Positions 1 through 9,546 of a stretch of DNA of 42,199 nucleotides are shown here, piece by piece; the first letter of the stretch is position 1, and every line of letters starts with the position of its first letter. A model generated the notes under the pieces. It was not told the DNA's origin. It saw nothing but the letters and a program-made list of their open reading frames with translations, and ran no database searches. Made by a program: the position numbers and the translations under genes. The stretch is from CAYMDJ01 sp964537525 (GTDB taxonomy: Archaea; Aenigmatarchaeota; Aenigmatarchaeia; QMZP01): NCBI GenBank assembly GCA_964537525.1, contig CAZIAB010000003.1, positions 1-42,199 on the forward strand. Direction: 5' to 3'.

Positions 1-3000
1 TGTCCCATTTGACTGCAATTTTGTTTGAGGTGTTGTAGGTCCTTGAGGTGTAGTTGGCGAGTAGGTAGTAGTGATTGGGCATCTCAACGTCGTAGGTCGA
101 GTTGTATGTCCTTCCCGTGGAAAGGGTTGCCGCAGAGTCGTCAAAGGACTGGTTGTATAGGGCCTTGTAGCTTCCTCCTATCGTCAGGTTCCCGCCACCG
201 CCTGATGCATTTATAGCGCCGGTCACGTATATGTATTCGCCCTTGAGGAGGACCCCTCCACCTGCGCCTGAGCCACCTGTTTCTCCGCTGCCTCCCGTGC
301 CCCCGCCTCCGCCTCCGCCTCCGGAGCCTGCGCTACCACAACCAAACATAGCACCATCAGAGCCTGCGCTTCCGGGCCCCCCACCGGCGCCTCCTGTCCC
401 TTGGCCATCGCTCCCTGATGAGCCCGTGCTACCTGAAGAGCCCGAAGAGCCGATGGAGCCATTGGTGTAAATTACGCCTGTGACATTTATCTTTGAAGCA
501 AATAATCTGATGTATCCTCCACCATTCCCTCCGCTACCTCCTGCTCCTGATGAGCCGCCTGCCCCTCCCGCCCCGCCGACGCCGCCGTCATAAATTGAAT
601 ACCAAGCTGCACCGCTCTCCCCTGCACCTCCCCCGCCACCTGACCCTCCGGAGCCTGCGCCCCCGCCACCGGAGCCCATCACTATCGTCTCGTCGGTGGT
701 TGTGTCTCCGTTTGAGTAGCTTCCGAGGTAGCCGCCATCCAGGCCCGTGCTTCCCGTTCCCCCTGCCCCGCCAGCGTCGCCTCCATCACCACCATAACTA
801 GATTCTCCTGCACATACGGAGCCGCCGGCGCCTGATGAACCCACCGAGCCACCAGAACTGGCTGTACCTCCGTATGCCCCGCTGCCAGCAGAGCCTGAAT
901 TGCTGGAGCCTGCGCCTCCTGGGTTGCCGTCCTGACATATACAGTTAGCTCCGGAACCGCCGCAAGCACATGTGTCAGGCACTGGGGTGCCTCCGGAACC
1001 GCCAGATGCGGCAGAGCCGCCTGAACCGCCAGGATAGCCTGCGCTAGAGGCGTTGATGGTTCCGTTAACCAGGATGTTATCGGCCGTGATGTTGAGGTAG
1101 CCGGTCCCATCGGTTGTGTTGTAGGGGGCGACCGTGACGTCGTAGAGGGTTAGGTTGTAGCCAATGTAATTGAGGTCTCCATATAGTTCTCCTGTTAGAA
1201 CAAGGGCAGTCTGGTTCCTTTCGACAGTGAGGTTGCCGTCAGAGCAGGTGGTGTTGTAGTAGGTTCCTGCGAAATCTGAACAGTCGTTGTCCTCGAAGCC
1301 ACCGCCCGGCGGGTCGGTGAGGTTCACCCACTGGTCTGCCCCGTAGAGATCTTTAAGTGTGTGTATCTGGATGGTGAAGTTTACCCATAGATCGAAACTG
1401 TTTATGTCCGACCAGTTGAGGTTCCCTGTAGTGTCGTTGGCCCATATAGTGTAGTTATAGGTCCCGTTCCACCAGCCCGTATAGTTGTGGGAGTAGATGT
1501 AGATGTCCGTCTCGTTGGACATTGTGTAGTTGTATGACGTGCCGTTGGGGAGGGTTACCTCAACCCAGGACGTGTTGATTGCGAGGGAGCCTGAGACGTT
1601 GGCCTGGATTGTGGTGTTCCTGCCAAAGCCGTTGGGGCCCGGTGAGGCGGAAATGCCTGTGATGTTTATGAGCGGGGTTACGTAAAAGCAATGGTCTGTG
1701 GTTCCCATGCTGGAGTTGAGGTTGCCCAGGGAGTCGTTGGCCCATATCACCCAGCATATGGTTTCTGCCGGGTGGCTGGTGGTGTCTATGGAGAAGTTCG
1801 AATATTCTGGCTTGGTGGAGAATTCAAAGCAGGACTCGTTCGTGAAGGAACCGGTCTTGTTGGTCCTCAGGATAGCGGTGGATAAGGAGGAGTTGGTGTC
1901 GTTCCATAAGGCTGAGATGTTCACATCATCGCCTTCTGTGACAGAGCCTGAGGAGTTGTCCTGGTCATGGAGGTAGTAGGGAGCAGTGAGGTCTATTGTC
2001 ATACTCCTTGTCTCTGACTGGTTCTCCCTGCCCTGGGAGTTGGTGCAGTTGACCCACCAGTCATAAATCCCGCCTGTGAGGGTTGTGCTTGTTATGGTTG
2101 TTGAGGTGTCGTTGAGGGCAGAGTCGTTGTTTCCTGCAACATATTCAGTCCCGTTATCAACGTAAGCCGTGCAGTTGTAGGTCCCTGGCACCCAGGACGA
2201 GACGTTGAAGACGAGGTCGGGAGTCACGTCATTGGTCGCGTTATCATCTTCCGGGGATTCAAGGAGGACGGTAGGGATTGTGTAGGTGAGAGGTAGATAG
2301 TCGGTGTTGTTTGTCACAGGGGTGTAGGAGTTCTGGCAGATGCCGTTGCCGTCGGTATCTGAGCACGTGTCTGAGAAGTTCAAGCCGTCGGGGTCAGTCC
2401 AGTAGTTACCTCCTATGCACGGGCCGCCTATTATGTTGGTCTTGGAGCAGTCCAAGGTGGTGTTGAAGTAGTTCTCGTTGAGGTCATCGTTGGAGTAGAG
2501 GTTGACCGAGTTGTTGAGGTAGTTGTTGTAGAAGGTATTGTAGCTTGGGTAGTTGGAGCCTACTGATTCGAGGTAGATTCCATAATCAGTATTGTTCTCT
2601 ATTCTGGAGTTGTTTATGGTGTTGTAATGAGAGATGGAATTAATATCTATGCCGTTTTGGATATTGTCTGATGACGTTATGTTGGTGATGGAATTGTTGT
2701 TTGAGTGAGTTAGACTGACGCCGCGAGTGTTGTTTTTGGCTGTTATATCGGTGAGGGTGTTGCTGTCTGCTTGATTAAGGGTCATGCCCTCTTCCTGGTT
2801 GTAATTTGCAGTTATGTTGATGAGAGTGTTGTTGTTGGAGTAGTATAAGTAGAGACCATTGCTGTTGCTGTTGGTTGTTATGTTGGTGAGAACAGTGTTG
2901 TTGGATGAAATGATGTATATACTCGAGTCTTGGTTGCCTGAGGCATTGATGTTCATGAGGGTGTTGTTGTTGGAGTGGTCAATTATCAGACCATCGTCGT

Positions 3001-6000
3001 TTTCTAACATTATACTATTTATGATGGTGTTGGCAGTGGAACTGGATTCGATATTAAGGCCCGCCCATTGGTTACTTGAGATTGTGGTGTTAGTGATGGT
3101 GTTGTTGTTGGAGGAGAAGAGGTAGATACCAGCGGAGAAGTAGCTCAAATTGGTGCAGTCCATTATAGTGTTGTTGTTGGAGCCGTCGCCGGTCTGGTTG
3201 AGCCAGATGCCGTAGCCGTAGCTGTCGCCATCGCCGGAGATGGTGAAGCCATCGCAGTCGAAGGTTATGTTGTCCGTGCCGTAGAAGCTTATGCAGGTCT
3301 CTCCTAAATTGGTGCTGTCGTCTGCTCCTGCATAGTCGGTTATGTGTTCTGTGAGGCGGACAATATCGCCTGAGGTGGCCTGGTTCTGGATTATGTACGA
3401 GCAGGATTCGCAGGTGTCGCAGGTGTGTTCAGGCAGGTCAATATTCACCTGCCTGTAGTCAGTAATGTTGAGCTTGCCCTTGGAGTTGATTGCGTAGGCG
3501 GAGTAGTTGTAAACCCCGTTGGATAGGTCGGTGAAGTTGTGGTAGAGGCGGTAGAGGGCGTTGTTGTAGGAGGCGTTTATCTCCTCTGGTGAGAGGGCGC
3601 GGTTGTATACTGATACCTCGTCAACATATCCGGAGAAGTTTGATGTAGCCATTCTATTATCACCGCCTATTTCCATTTTGTTGCCTGTTGTTATGGACAG
3701 GTTGGGAAAGTTTGGCATCGAAGAATAATCATCTGAATCAACCGGGGAGCCGTCCCTGTAACTGTTCATGTGTGTTCCATTGCATATAAGCACATATTGG
3801 TGCCATTGATTGTCTGAAAGCACCCCCCCATCAGTGGTGGCCCAATCAGTTCCGTTGCCCATGTACCACAGGTTGTTGTAATAAAGTCCGAAACCTGAGT
3901 TTGGTCCCCACATGCTTATCGGAACATCGTATGTTGAGAAGTCGTTGTCCCTTATCCAAATGGAAACGGTGAGCTCTTCTGTTGTTGGTGGAAGTTCTGA
4001 TGTTCTGGTCATGTTGATGACCCCGTTGGTTTGGGTAAAGAGCATGGATTGTCCATATTTTCCTGTGGTTATACCGGTTGTTGACAGTCCGCCCTCAAAG
4101 TTACCGAAATGTCCGTATGTGGAGTTGTCAAAGACCCCTGTGGAGTTGTAGAAGTCCATGGACCAGTAGCCGACAAGGGAATAGTTCCAGTCGAAGAAGG
4201 CCGAGGTGTTCGTGTAATCGGTTATGGTAGTGTTGAGGTAGGCCCAGTCGTCCTGGGTGACGTTCCCGTCATCCGGGGTCGGGGGCTCCCATATTATTAT
4301 TGGCGCGATGTAGGTCAGGGGGAGCCAGTCGGTGTTGTTGGTCGCGGGGGTGTAGGAGTTCTCGCAGATGCTGTCGCCGTTGGTGTCTGAACAGGCGTCT
4401 GAGTAGTTGTAGCCGTCCAGGTCGGTCCAGTAGTTCCCGCCTATGCAGGGGCCGCCTATTATGTTGGTCTTAGAGCAGTCCATGGTGGTGTTCCAGTAGT
4501 TCTCATTGTTGTCATTGTCGGAGTAGAGGTTCACCGTGTTGTTTAGGTAGTTGTTGTAGAAGGTATTCCATCGCGGGTATTGTGAAGAGGATGAATCGAA
4601 GTATATGCCGTATGTTGTGGAGTTCTCAATCCTGGAGTCGTTTATGGTGTTGTACCATGCTGATTGATAGAAACGGATACCTACATCATTGTTGCTGGCT
4701 GTGGTGTTGGTTATGGTGTTGTTGTGGGAGTACCAGATGAAGATGCCGTAATCCTGGTTGTCATTTAGTGTGATGTTGATGAGGGTGTTGTTGTTGGAGT
4801 ACCAGAGGAAGATGCCACGTTGGGTGTTGCTGTTGGCTGTTATGTCTGTTAGGGTGTTGTTGTGTGAGGAGAAGCGGATACCGTCCAAGTTTGAGTTGGC
4901 TGTTATGCTCTTGAAAGTGTTGTTGTTGGAGTTAGAGTCGATATAGAATCCGTACTGTAAGTTTGAACTGGCGTTCATGTTGGTTATGATATTGTTATTG
5001 GAGCTGGAGGTGATATAGAGACCATCGACATTGTTGGAATTGGTGGTTATGTTGGTAAGTGTGTTGTTGGAGCTTGTCTGGAGATAGATGCCCCTTGAAA
5101 AGTAGCTCACGTTGGTGCAGTCCATAATGGTGTTGTTGTTGGAGCCGTCGCCGGTCTGGTTGAGCCAGATGCCGTAGCCGTAGCTGTCGCCATCGCCGGA
5201 GATGGTGAAGCCATCGCAGTCGAAGGTTATGTTGTCCGTGCCGTAGAAGCTTATGCAGGTCTCTCCTAAATTGGTGCTGTCGTCTGCTCCTGCATAGTCG
5301 GTTATGTGTTCTGTGAGGCGGACGGTGTCGCCTGCTGTTATCTTGTTCTGTATTGTGTACGAGCAGTTGTCGCAGGTGTCGCATGTCCATTCTGTCAAAT
5401 CCCCGACATCGAAGCAGTGGTCTGTCGTGACCATGCTGGAGTTGAGGTTGTTCAGGGAATCGTTCGCCCAGATTACCCAGCATATCGTCTGGCCACCATA
5501 TCCCGGAGTGGAGAAGGTGAAGTTCGAGTATTCGGGTTTCGTTGAGAAAGAAAAGTAGGATTCGTTTGTGAAGGAACCTGTCTTGTTGGTCCGGAGGGTT
5601 GCGGTTGACAGGGAGGAGTTGGTGTCGTTCCAGTAGGCTGACATGTTCACGTAATCGCCTTCTGTGACAGAGCCGGTTGAGTTGTCCTGGTCGTAGAGGT
5701 AGTATGGCGGGTCCGGAAGGATGGTTATGTCATCTATCGTGCTCAGGTTCTCATATCCATGGGTGTTATTGCAGCTCACGTTCCATGAGACAGTCCCTCC
5801 AGAGGGGAAGCTCCTGTTGAACTCGTAAAGGAGGCTTGACTCGCTGAACGTCATACCAGAGGGGCCGTACGGAGGGAAACTGAAGGAGATGTTGCAGGTT
5901 ACATCAGAGCCGTTTATGTGGTCTGAAGACGTGTTGGTGTAGTTAGCATAGAAGCTTATGTTCTGCTCGCTGTAGGCCTGGATTGAACCTCCTTCTGTGT

Positions 6001-9000
6001 CGTTCTGGTCCCATATCGTGAGGTTGGAGTTAATGCCCACAGAATAGTTGGTGAAGTGGGTGACATTGAAGGAGAGGTTGCCTCCTGAATAGAAGTTCAC
6101 CACGCAGTCCTGGCATGGGGAGCCGTCCTCATATATCACCGGGATCTCTAGCCAGGGGAGGCCATAGAAGGTTATGTTAGCTGGGGTGTTGAAGGTGTTG
6201 TTGAGGTTTGAGGAGTCAACGTAGACGAAATGGCTTCCGAAGTCAACGTACGAGTCGAAGTCTGCGCCCGAGGCGTTGACTTCATTGTACCAGACTATCT
6301 TGGCTGTGCCGGCTATATGGAGAGTGGCACCGGAAACATCGCTTATGTCAGCGGAATTGTTGAAGTCCGTTGTTTCCAGTCCTGTGAATTTGGTGTAGGT
6401 GGCGTTCTGGTAGAGGTAGGAATAGTTGAGCGTCACTCCTTCGAGGGTTGGTGTGTAGGAGCTGTTTTCTGTGGATAGGAGCGCCGTGTACTGGAGGTAT
6501 CTTACTGAGGAGTTTATCAGACCGGAGGGGTTGATGTGATTATCGCTCCAGGCTGTCCAGTCTGAATTATCAGGGGATGTCCTAGTCTGGAGGTTAAATC
6601 TCATCGTGCCCCTCTTGTAAATATCAAGTATCTCCTCTGCGGATAGGCTCCGGTTCCAGATTGCCACCTCGTCTATCGTCCCATTGAAGAAATTGGTGCC
6701 ACCGGCCCCGTATCTGCCCAGTTGTGTTGTATATCCAGCAGTATAGGTGCTGTGACTACCGCCGGTATTCTCATTATCAAGAACCCCGTTTACGTATAAT
6801 TTTAACTCTGTTGCAGAGGAATTATAGGTGACTGCAACATGATACCAGTTGCCAGGAGTATAGGTGAAATATCCGTTAACAGTCAAGCAAGCCTGCCCCA
6901 GGCCTTCATAAGTTCTAAATTTACTGTTATATGCGTCTATGGCAAAACCATAACCGCCTATACCCAAATGACCGGCAGAGATTACGTCCCCCGATGTTGT
7001 GTGGGTCGAATGTGGTCTGACCCACATCATAACTGTTTTATCGGTATTTGCCAGCACGTAACCGCAATCAACGTAATCATTGCTCCCGTCGAACTCCAGT
7101 GAGATGTTGAGTTTGCCTGCGGTGAGGTTGCAGTCAGCCGGGTCGCAGTTATAATTCTTAAGCTCGCCGTGACTTCCGTTGCCTGAGCTGTCAAGGGTAT
7201 AGTTTGTTGAATTCACGGAGTTCAGATGGAAGAGGAGGACGTTGTCTGTCATGTTGAACGGTGTGGTTGCCTGGGAGTCGGGGAGCTCTGCCTCTGTGTC
7301 GTTTTGCCAGCAGTCCGTGCAGGTCCAGGAGATGTTATCCCATTTCACTGGCTCGCCTGCATCAAATGACTGGGATACATATTCTCCGGTGACGTTGGTT
7401 CCGTTGAGCGTGACGTTTCCGTCAGAGCATGTCGTGTTGTCATGGGTCCCTGAGTCAAAGTCAGAACAGTCGGTGTCCTCAAAGGATTCTGATGCCTCGT
7501 TGTCTGCCCAGGCGAAGGTGTCGCCGAACCTGAACTCGAGGTGGTGCTTTCCTGATGTGAGGACATGGCTGGTTTCGTAGCCGGTCCCTCCGCAGGACCA
7601 GTCCTCGTAGAAGACCGATTCGGTTCCTTCAAGCCATGTGTAATCCAGGGTTTGGTCATCGCAGCGGAGCTCGAGGAAGCGGAGGTCCTCTGTATCTTTC
7701 TCATCCGACCAGGTGGTCCCGTTGATGGCTGTTATTGTGAGGTCTGCTGTCCCTTCGGTGATGAATTCCACGGTCCAGTTCCCTCCCACGGTAGGGTAGG
7801 ATTGTACGTTGAGGACCTCTATGTAGGCGCCGGCGTAGCCTGAGAATGAATTGACGGTGAAGGTGATGTGGGTTCCATTGTCCTGGAAGGGGATGTCAAT
7901 CGTTCTCCATGAGGGGCAGGAGCGGGATGGGAAGTCATAGTCGTCGCAGACGAGAATCGTGTTGACAGGTCCTGACTTCTCGAGGGTTATGGTGGCCTCC
8001 TCGAGAGCGAGCGGGTTGAGGGCGATTGTCTTTGTGTTTATTTTGTAGGTTTTTTCGCGGATTCTCGCGCTCCTGCGCTCGCTGACGTCTATATTTCTGA
8101 TGTCGGTGAGATTTATTCCCCTGAGGTCAAGCAAGACGCCGTCCTTGAGGAACCTGGCATCGAAACCCCTCCTGGAGCGGGAGAGGTTGAGCATCTTTGC
8201 GTCTATCCTCATGAGGAATTCTGCGCGGAGGGCTTCAAGCGCGAGGTCCCTGGTCTGGATTACAGAGTAGGTGAGGTAGTCTAAGTGGAGAGTGGCGTTT
8301 CCCTGGGTTTCTATGAGGATGGTATAGTTGTCCTGCTCAGGGACATTTATAGAGCAGGTCTCCTCACAGAGCTCAGAGAAGAGGGTCCTGAAGGGTGTCG
8401 GGGCAGTCACGTTGGTTATGTTCTCCTTTGTGACGTTCTCTTCGGTGATGTTGGTGATGTTTTCTGGGAGGGTGAAGTTCTCCTCTGGGAGAGTGATATT
8501 GGTTTCGTTGATTGGGAAGGTGACGTTGTCTGGGTCGGTTATATTGGTTATGTTCTCCGGGGTTGTGATATTGACCGTTATGTTTTCGGTGATGTTGGCT
8601 GTCAGGTTTTCGGTGATGTTGAGAGAGGTGTCGGGGAGGGTGAAGTTCTCCGTGGTTTCGTTGGGGGTTTGGTTTGTTGCACTACCAGTTACCCTACATT
8701 CGGGGGCGTTCGACAGGTTGCATCCCTCCCCCGACTCTTCGGGTTGGGTGAGGTTTGTGAGGTTTTCTAACATTTCCGCTGTTTCTGGGGAAAATTGCGA
8801 CTCGTTGGGTGTTACATTGTCAGCAGAAGGGGAGTCATTTGATGGGGGAGGAGTAGGGAGTTGGCTAGAAGAAGAAGACGAATCAGACATGTTGGTGCCG
8901 GCCAGCATGCCTGTTATAGGGGTATCGGGCGGTGGGGTGTGTCGAAGGTGGGTTGAATCGAAAATGAGAAGCGTCTTATCGTTGGCAAGAAGCCACACTT

Positions 9001-9220
9001 TGACGCTGCCTTCTCCGACAACCGAGCCGCTGAGTGAGACAGAGCTCAGCTCTCCATCCGTCTCTGGTGAAAGGACAAGCGTCCCGTTCCCGAAGGGCTG
9101 GTTTATCCTCTGGGTATGGTATGTTTCTGTTCCGAGGAAGAAGCCCGTCATGTTGGCGAACCCGAAGAAAAGGGCGAGGAGGATGCAGAGCCCCAGCGCC
9201 GTTATTGCGGGCGCTTTCAT
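1..9220 (-). CDS. Giant surface adhesin with LamG and NosD-like beta-helix domains (3' end beyond window)
   Basis: A single minus-strand frame reads on to the window edge, so at least 3,073 residues are encoded and the C-terminus is missing. From the ATG at 9220 there is a hydrophobic signal or anchor segment (about residues 8-30), an Asn/Thr-rich tract full of NIT/NVT sequons (about 147-273), and a LamG/concanavalin-like domain (about 657-875, with FDGSNDYVDCG and a closing IDEVAIWNRSLS). Next come a NosD-type right-handed beta-helix domain with NNNTLTNIT-style repeats (about 1276-1628), a second LamG (about 1686-1888), a second beta-helix (about 1929-2304), Ig-like segments, and a very Gly-rich region (about 2726-2999). 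Each beta-helix ends in a DxDGxx/DTNGD calcium-type motif. The same frame continues upstream of 9220 with coding-like, charged sequence to a TTG at 9355, so a start there with a cytoplasmic tail is possible. Likely a secreted or anchored, glycosylated carbohydrate-binding adhesin; the ligand is unknown. Confidence 0.85.
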   Translation of the reverse strand, partial: MKAPAITALGLCILLALFFGFANMTGFFLGTETYHTQRINQPFGNGTLVLSPETDGELSSVSLSGSVVGEGSVKVWLLANDKTLLIFDSTHLRHTPPPDTPITGMLAGTNMSDSSSSSSQLPTPPPSNDSPSADNVTPNESQFSPETAEMLENLTNLTQPEESGEGCNLSNAPECRVTGSATNQTPNETTENFTLPDTSLNITENLTANITENITVNITTPENITNITDPDNVTFPINETNITLPEENFTLPENITNITEENVTKENITNVTAPTPFRTLFSELCEETCSINVPEQDNYTILIETQGNATLHLDYLTYSVIQTRDLALEALRAEFLMRIDAKMLNLSRSRRGFDARFLKDGVLLDLRGINLTDIRNIDVSERRSARIREKTYKINTKTIALNPLALEEATITLEKSGPVNTILVCDDYDFPSRSCPSWRTIDIPFQDNGTHITFTVNSFSGYAGAYIEVLNVQSYPTVGGNWTVEFITEGTADLTITAINGTTWSDEKDTEDLRFLELRCDDQTLDYTWLEGTESVFYEDWSCGGTGYETSHVLTSGKHHLEFRFGDTFAWADNEASESFEDTDCSDFDSGTHDNTTCSDGNVTLNGTNVTGEYVSQSFDAGEPVKWDNISWTCTDCWQNDTEAELPDSQATTPFNMTDNVLLFHLNSVNSTNYTLDSSGNGSHGELKNYNCDPADCNLTAGKLNISLEFDGSNDYVDCGYVLANTDKTVMMWVRPHSTHTTSGDVISAGHLGIGGYGFAIDAYNSKFRTYEGLGQACLTVNGYFTYTPGNWYHVAVTYNSSATELKLYVNGVLDNENTGGSHSTYTAGYTTQLGRYGAGGTNFFNGTIDEVAIWNRSLSAEEILDIYKRGTMRFNLQTRTSPDNSDWTAWSDNHINPSGLINSSVRYLQYTALLSTENSSYTPTLEGVTLNYSYLYQNATYTKFTGLETTDFNNSADISDVSGATLHIAGTAKIVWYNEVNASGADFDSYVDFGSHFVYVDSSNLNNTFNTPANITFYGLPWLEIPVIYEDGSPCQDCVVNFYSGGNLSFNVTHFTNYSVGINSNLTIWDQNDTEGGSIQAYSEQNISFYANYTNTSSDHINGSDVTCNISFSFPPYGPSGMTFSESSLLYEFNRSFPSGGTVSWNVSCNNTHGYENLSTIDDITILPDPPYYLYDQDNSTGSVTEGDYVNMSAYWNDTNSSLSTATLRTNKTGSFTNESYFSFSTKPEYSNFTFSTPGYGGQTICWVIWANDSLNNLNSSMVTTDHCFDVGDLTEWTCDTCDNCSYTIQNKITAGDTVRLTEHITDYAGADDSTNLGETCISFYGTDNITFDCDGFTISGDGDSYGYGIWLNQTGDGSNNNTIMDCTNVSYFSRGIYLQTSSNNTLTNITTNSNNVDGLYITSSSNNNIITNMNASSNLQYGFYIDSNSNNNTFKSITANSNLDGIRFSSHNNTLTDITANSNTQRGIFLWYSNNNTLINITLNDNQDYGIFIWYSHNNTITNTTASNNDVGIRFYQSAWYNTINDSRIENSTTYGIYFDSSSSQYPRWNTFYNNYLNNTVNLYSDNDNNENYWNTTMDCSKTNIIGGPCIGGNYWTDLDGYNYSDACSDTNGDSICENSYTPATNNTDWLPLTYIAPIIIWEPPTPDDGNVTQDDWAYLNTTITDYTNTSAFFDWNYSLVGYWSMDFYNSTGVFDNSTYGHFGNFEGGLSTTGITTGKYGQSMLFTQTNGVINMTRTSELPPTTEELTVSIWIRDNDFSTYDVPISMWGPNSGFGLYYNNLWYMGNGTDWATTDGGVLSDNQWHQYVLICNGTHMNSYRDGSPVDSDDYSSMPNFPNLSITTGNKMEIGGDNRMATSNFSGYVDEVSVYNRALSPEEINASYNNALYRLYHNFTDLSNGVYNYSAYAINSKGKLNITDYRQVNIDLPEHTCDTCESCSYIIQNQATSGDIVRLTEHITDYAGADDSTNLGETCISFYGTDNITFDCDGFTISGDGDSYGYGIWLNQTGDGSNNNTIMDCTNLSYFSAGIYLFSSNNNTITNTTISSNQWAGLNIESSSTANTIINSIMLENDDGLIIDHSNNNTLMNINASGNQDSSIYIISSNNTVLTNITTNSNSNGLYLYYSNNNTLINITANYNQEEGMTLNQADSNTLTDITAKNNTRGVSLTHSNNNSITNITSSDNIQNGIDINSISHYNTINNSRIENNTDYGIYLESVGSNYPSYNTFYNNYLNNSVNLYSNDDLNENYFNTTLDCSKTNIIGGPCIGGNYWTDPDGLNFSDTCSDTDGNGICQNSYTPVTNNTDYLPLTYTIPTVLLESPEDDNATNDVTPDLVFNVSSWVPGTYNCTAYVDNGTEYVAGNNDSALNDTSTTITSTTLTGGIYDWWVNCTNSQGRENQSETRSMTIDLTAPYYLHDQDNSSGSVTEGDDVNISALWNDTNSSLSTAILRTNKTGSFTNESCFEFSTKPEYSNFSIDTTSHPAETICWVIWANDSLGNLNSSMGTTDHCFYVTPLINITGISASPGPNGFGRNTTIQANVSGSLAINTSWVEVTLPNGTSYNYTMSNETDIYIYSHNYTGWWNGTYNYTIWANDTTGNLNWSDINSFDLWVNFTIQIHTLKDLYGADQWVNLTDPPGGGFEDNDCSDFAGTYYNTTCSDGNLTVERNQTALVLTGELYGDLNYIGYNLTLYDVTVAPYNTTDGTGYLNITADNILVNGTINASSAGYPGGSGGSAASGGSGGTPVPDTCACGGSGANCICQDGNPGGAGSSNSGSAGSGAYGGTASSGGSVGSSGAGGSVCAGESSYGGDGGDAGGAGGTGSTGLDGGYLGSYSNGDTTTDETIVMGSGGGGAGSGGSGGGGGAGESGAAWYSIYDGGVGGAGGAGGSSGAGGSGGNGGGYIRLFASKINVTGVIYTNGSIGSSGSSGSTGSSGSDGQGTGGAGGGPGSAGSDGAMFGCGSAGSGGGGGGGGTGGSGETGGSGAGGGVLLKGEYIYVTGAINASGGGGNLTIGGSYKALYNQSFDDSAATLSTGRTYNSTYDVEMPNHYYLLANYTSRTYNTSNKIAVKWD
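1681..1981 (-). repeat. Diverged intragenic repeat (Ig-like segment), copy 1
   Basis: This segment is strongly similar, but not identical, to about 5410-5707. Both encode an approximately 95-residue unit containing DQDNS(S/T)GSVTEGD, TNKTGSFTNES and ICWVIWANDSL. This supports growth of the adhesin by module duplication. Confidence 0.85.
3168..3361 (-). repeat. 194-bp perfect intragenic repeat, copy in second beta-helix domain
   Basis: This segment matches 5130-5323 base for base over 194 bp, at an in-frame offset of 1,962 bp (654 codons). It encodes the entry to the NosD-like domain, including ISFYGTDNITFDCDGF. Flanking sequence in the two modules is clearly diverged, so the perfect stretch points to recent gene conversion or a recent partial duplication. 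Confidence 0.95.
5130..5323 (-). repeat. 194-bp perfect intragenic repeat, copy in first beta-helix domain
   Basis: Partner of the copy at 3168-3361. The first mismatches are at 5129 and 5324. The repeat lies at the same structural position of the other LamG/beta-helix module of the adhesin gene. Confidence 0.95.
5410..5707 (-). repeat. Diverged intragenic repeat (Ig-like segment), copy 2
   Basis: Partner of about 1681-1981. It lies just N-terminal to the first beta-helix domain in the protein, whereas the other copy follows the second beta-helix, so the duplicated block is permuted relative to the lectin domains. Confidence 0.85.
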
Positions 9221-9409
9221 TCTGGTTCTGGGTTCCTCTTCCGGCTCGCTGCCGAGGAAGACCCCTTTCCCTCCGCTGGTTTCGACGGAATCGTAGTAGA
9301 AGGATTCGCCGAGTTTCCTTTCTTCAGGCTTCCTGGAAGGGTTGGCTCGGGTCAAGAGACCAGCCCCCGGGGCATATCCGGGAGTAACAAAGAAGTAAGA
9401 AACATGACA

Positions 9410-9534
9410 GTTACCCTACAAAAAACTCCCATGTTATATAATATATGTATTGGTTATATTTATAGTTACCCTACATTTAGCTAGATAATCGGGTAGTAGG
9501 GTAATTAATCTTGGGTTGGAAAAGTGTAGGGTAA
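9410..9534. promoter_or_regulatory. Cluster of TTACCCTACA motifs in the adhesin upstream region
   Basis: The 326-bp gap 9221-9546 separates the adhesin from nnrD. It holds GTTACCCTACA at 9410-9420 and 9465-9475 (55 bp apart), and the inverse complement at 9496-9504 (GTAGGGTAA) and 9525-9534 (TGTAGGGTAA). AT-rich TATA-like sequence for the minus strand lies between the direct copies (about 9430-9464). A further exact GTTACCCTACA occurs at 8688-8698 inside the adhesin gene. Two direct and two inverted copies around a promoter look like operator sites, perhaps allowing looping. The binding protein is unknown. Confidence 0.6.
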
Positions 9535-9546
9535 AAGTAGTGCAAC

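Noticed and set aside
231..801. Plus-strand Pro-rich and Arg-rich frames opposite the adhesin
   Set aside because: They are the antisense of the Gly-rich coding region; the minus frame is continuous and domain-bearing while these have no recognisable domains.
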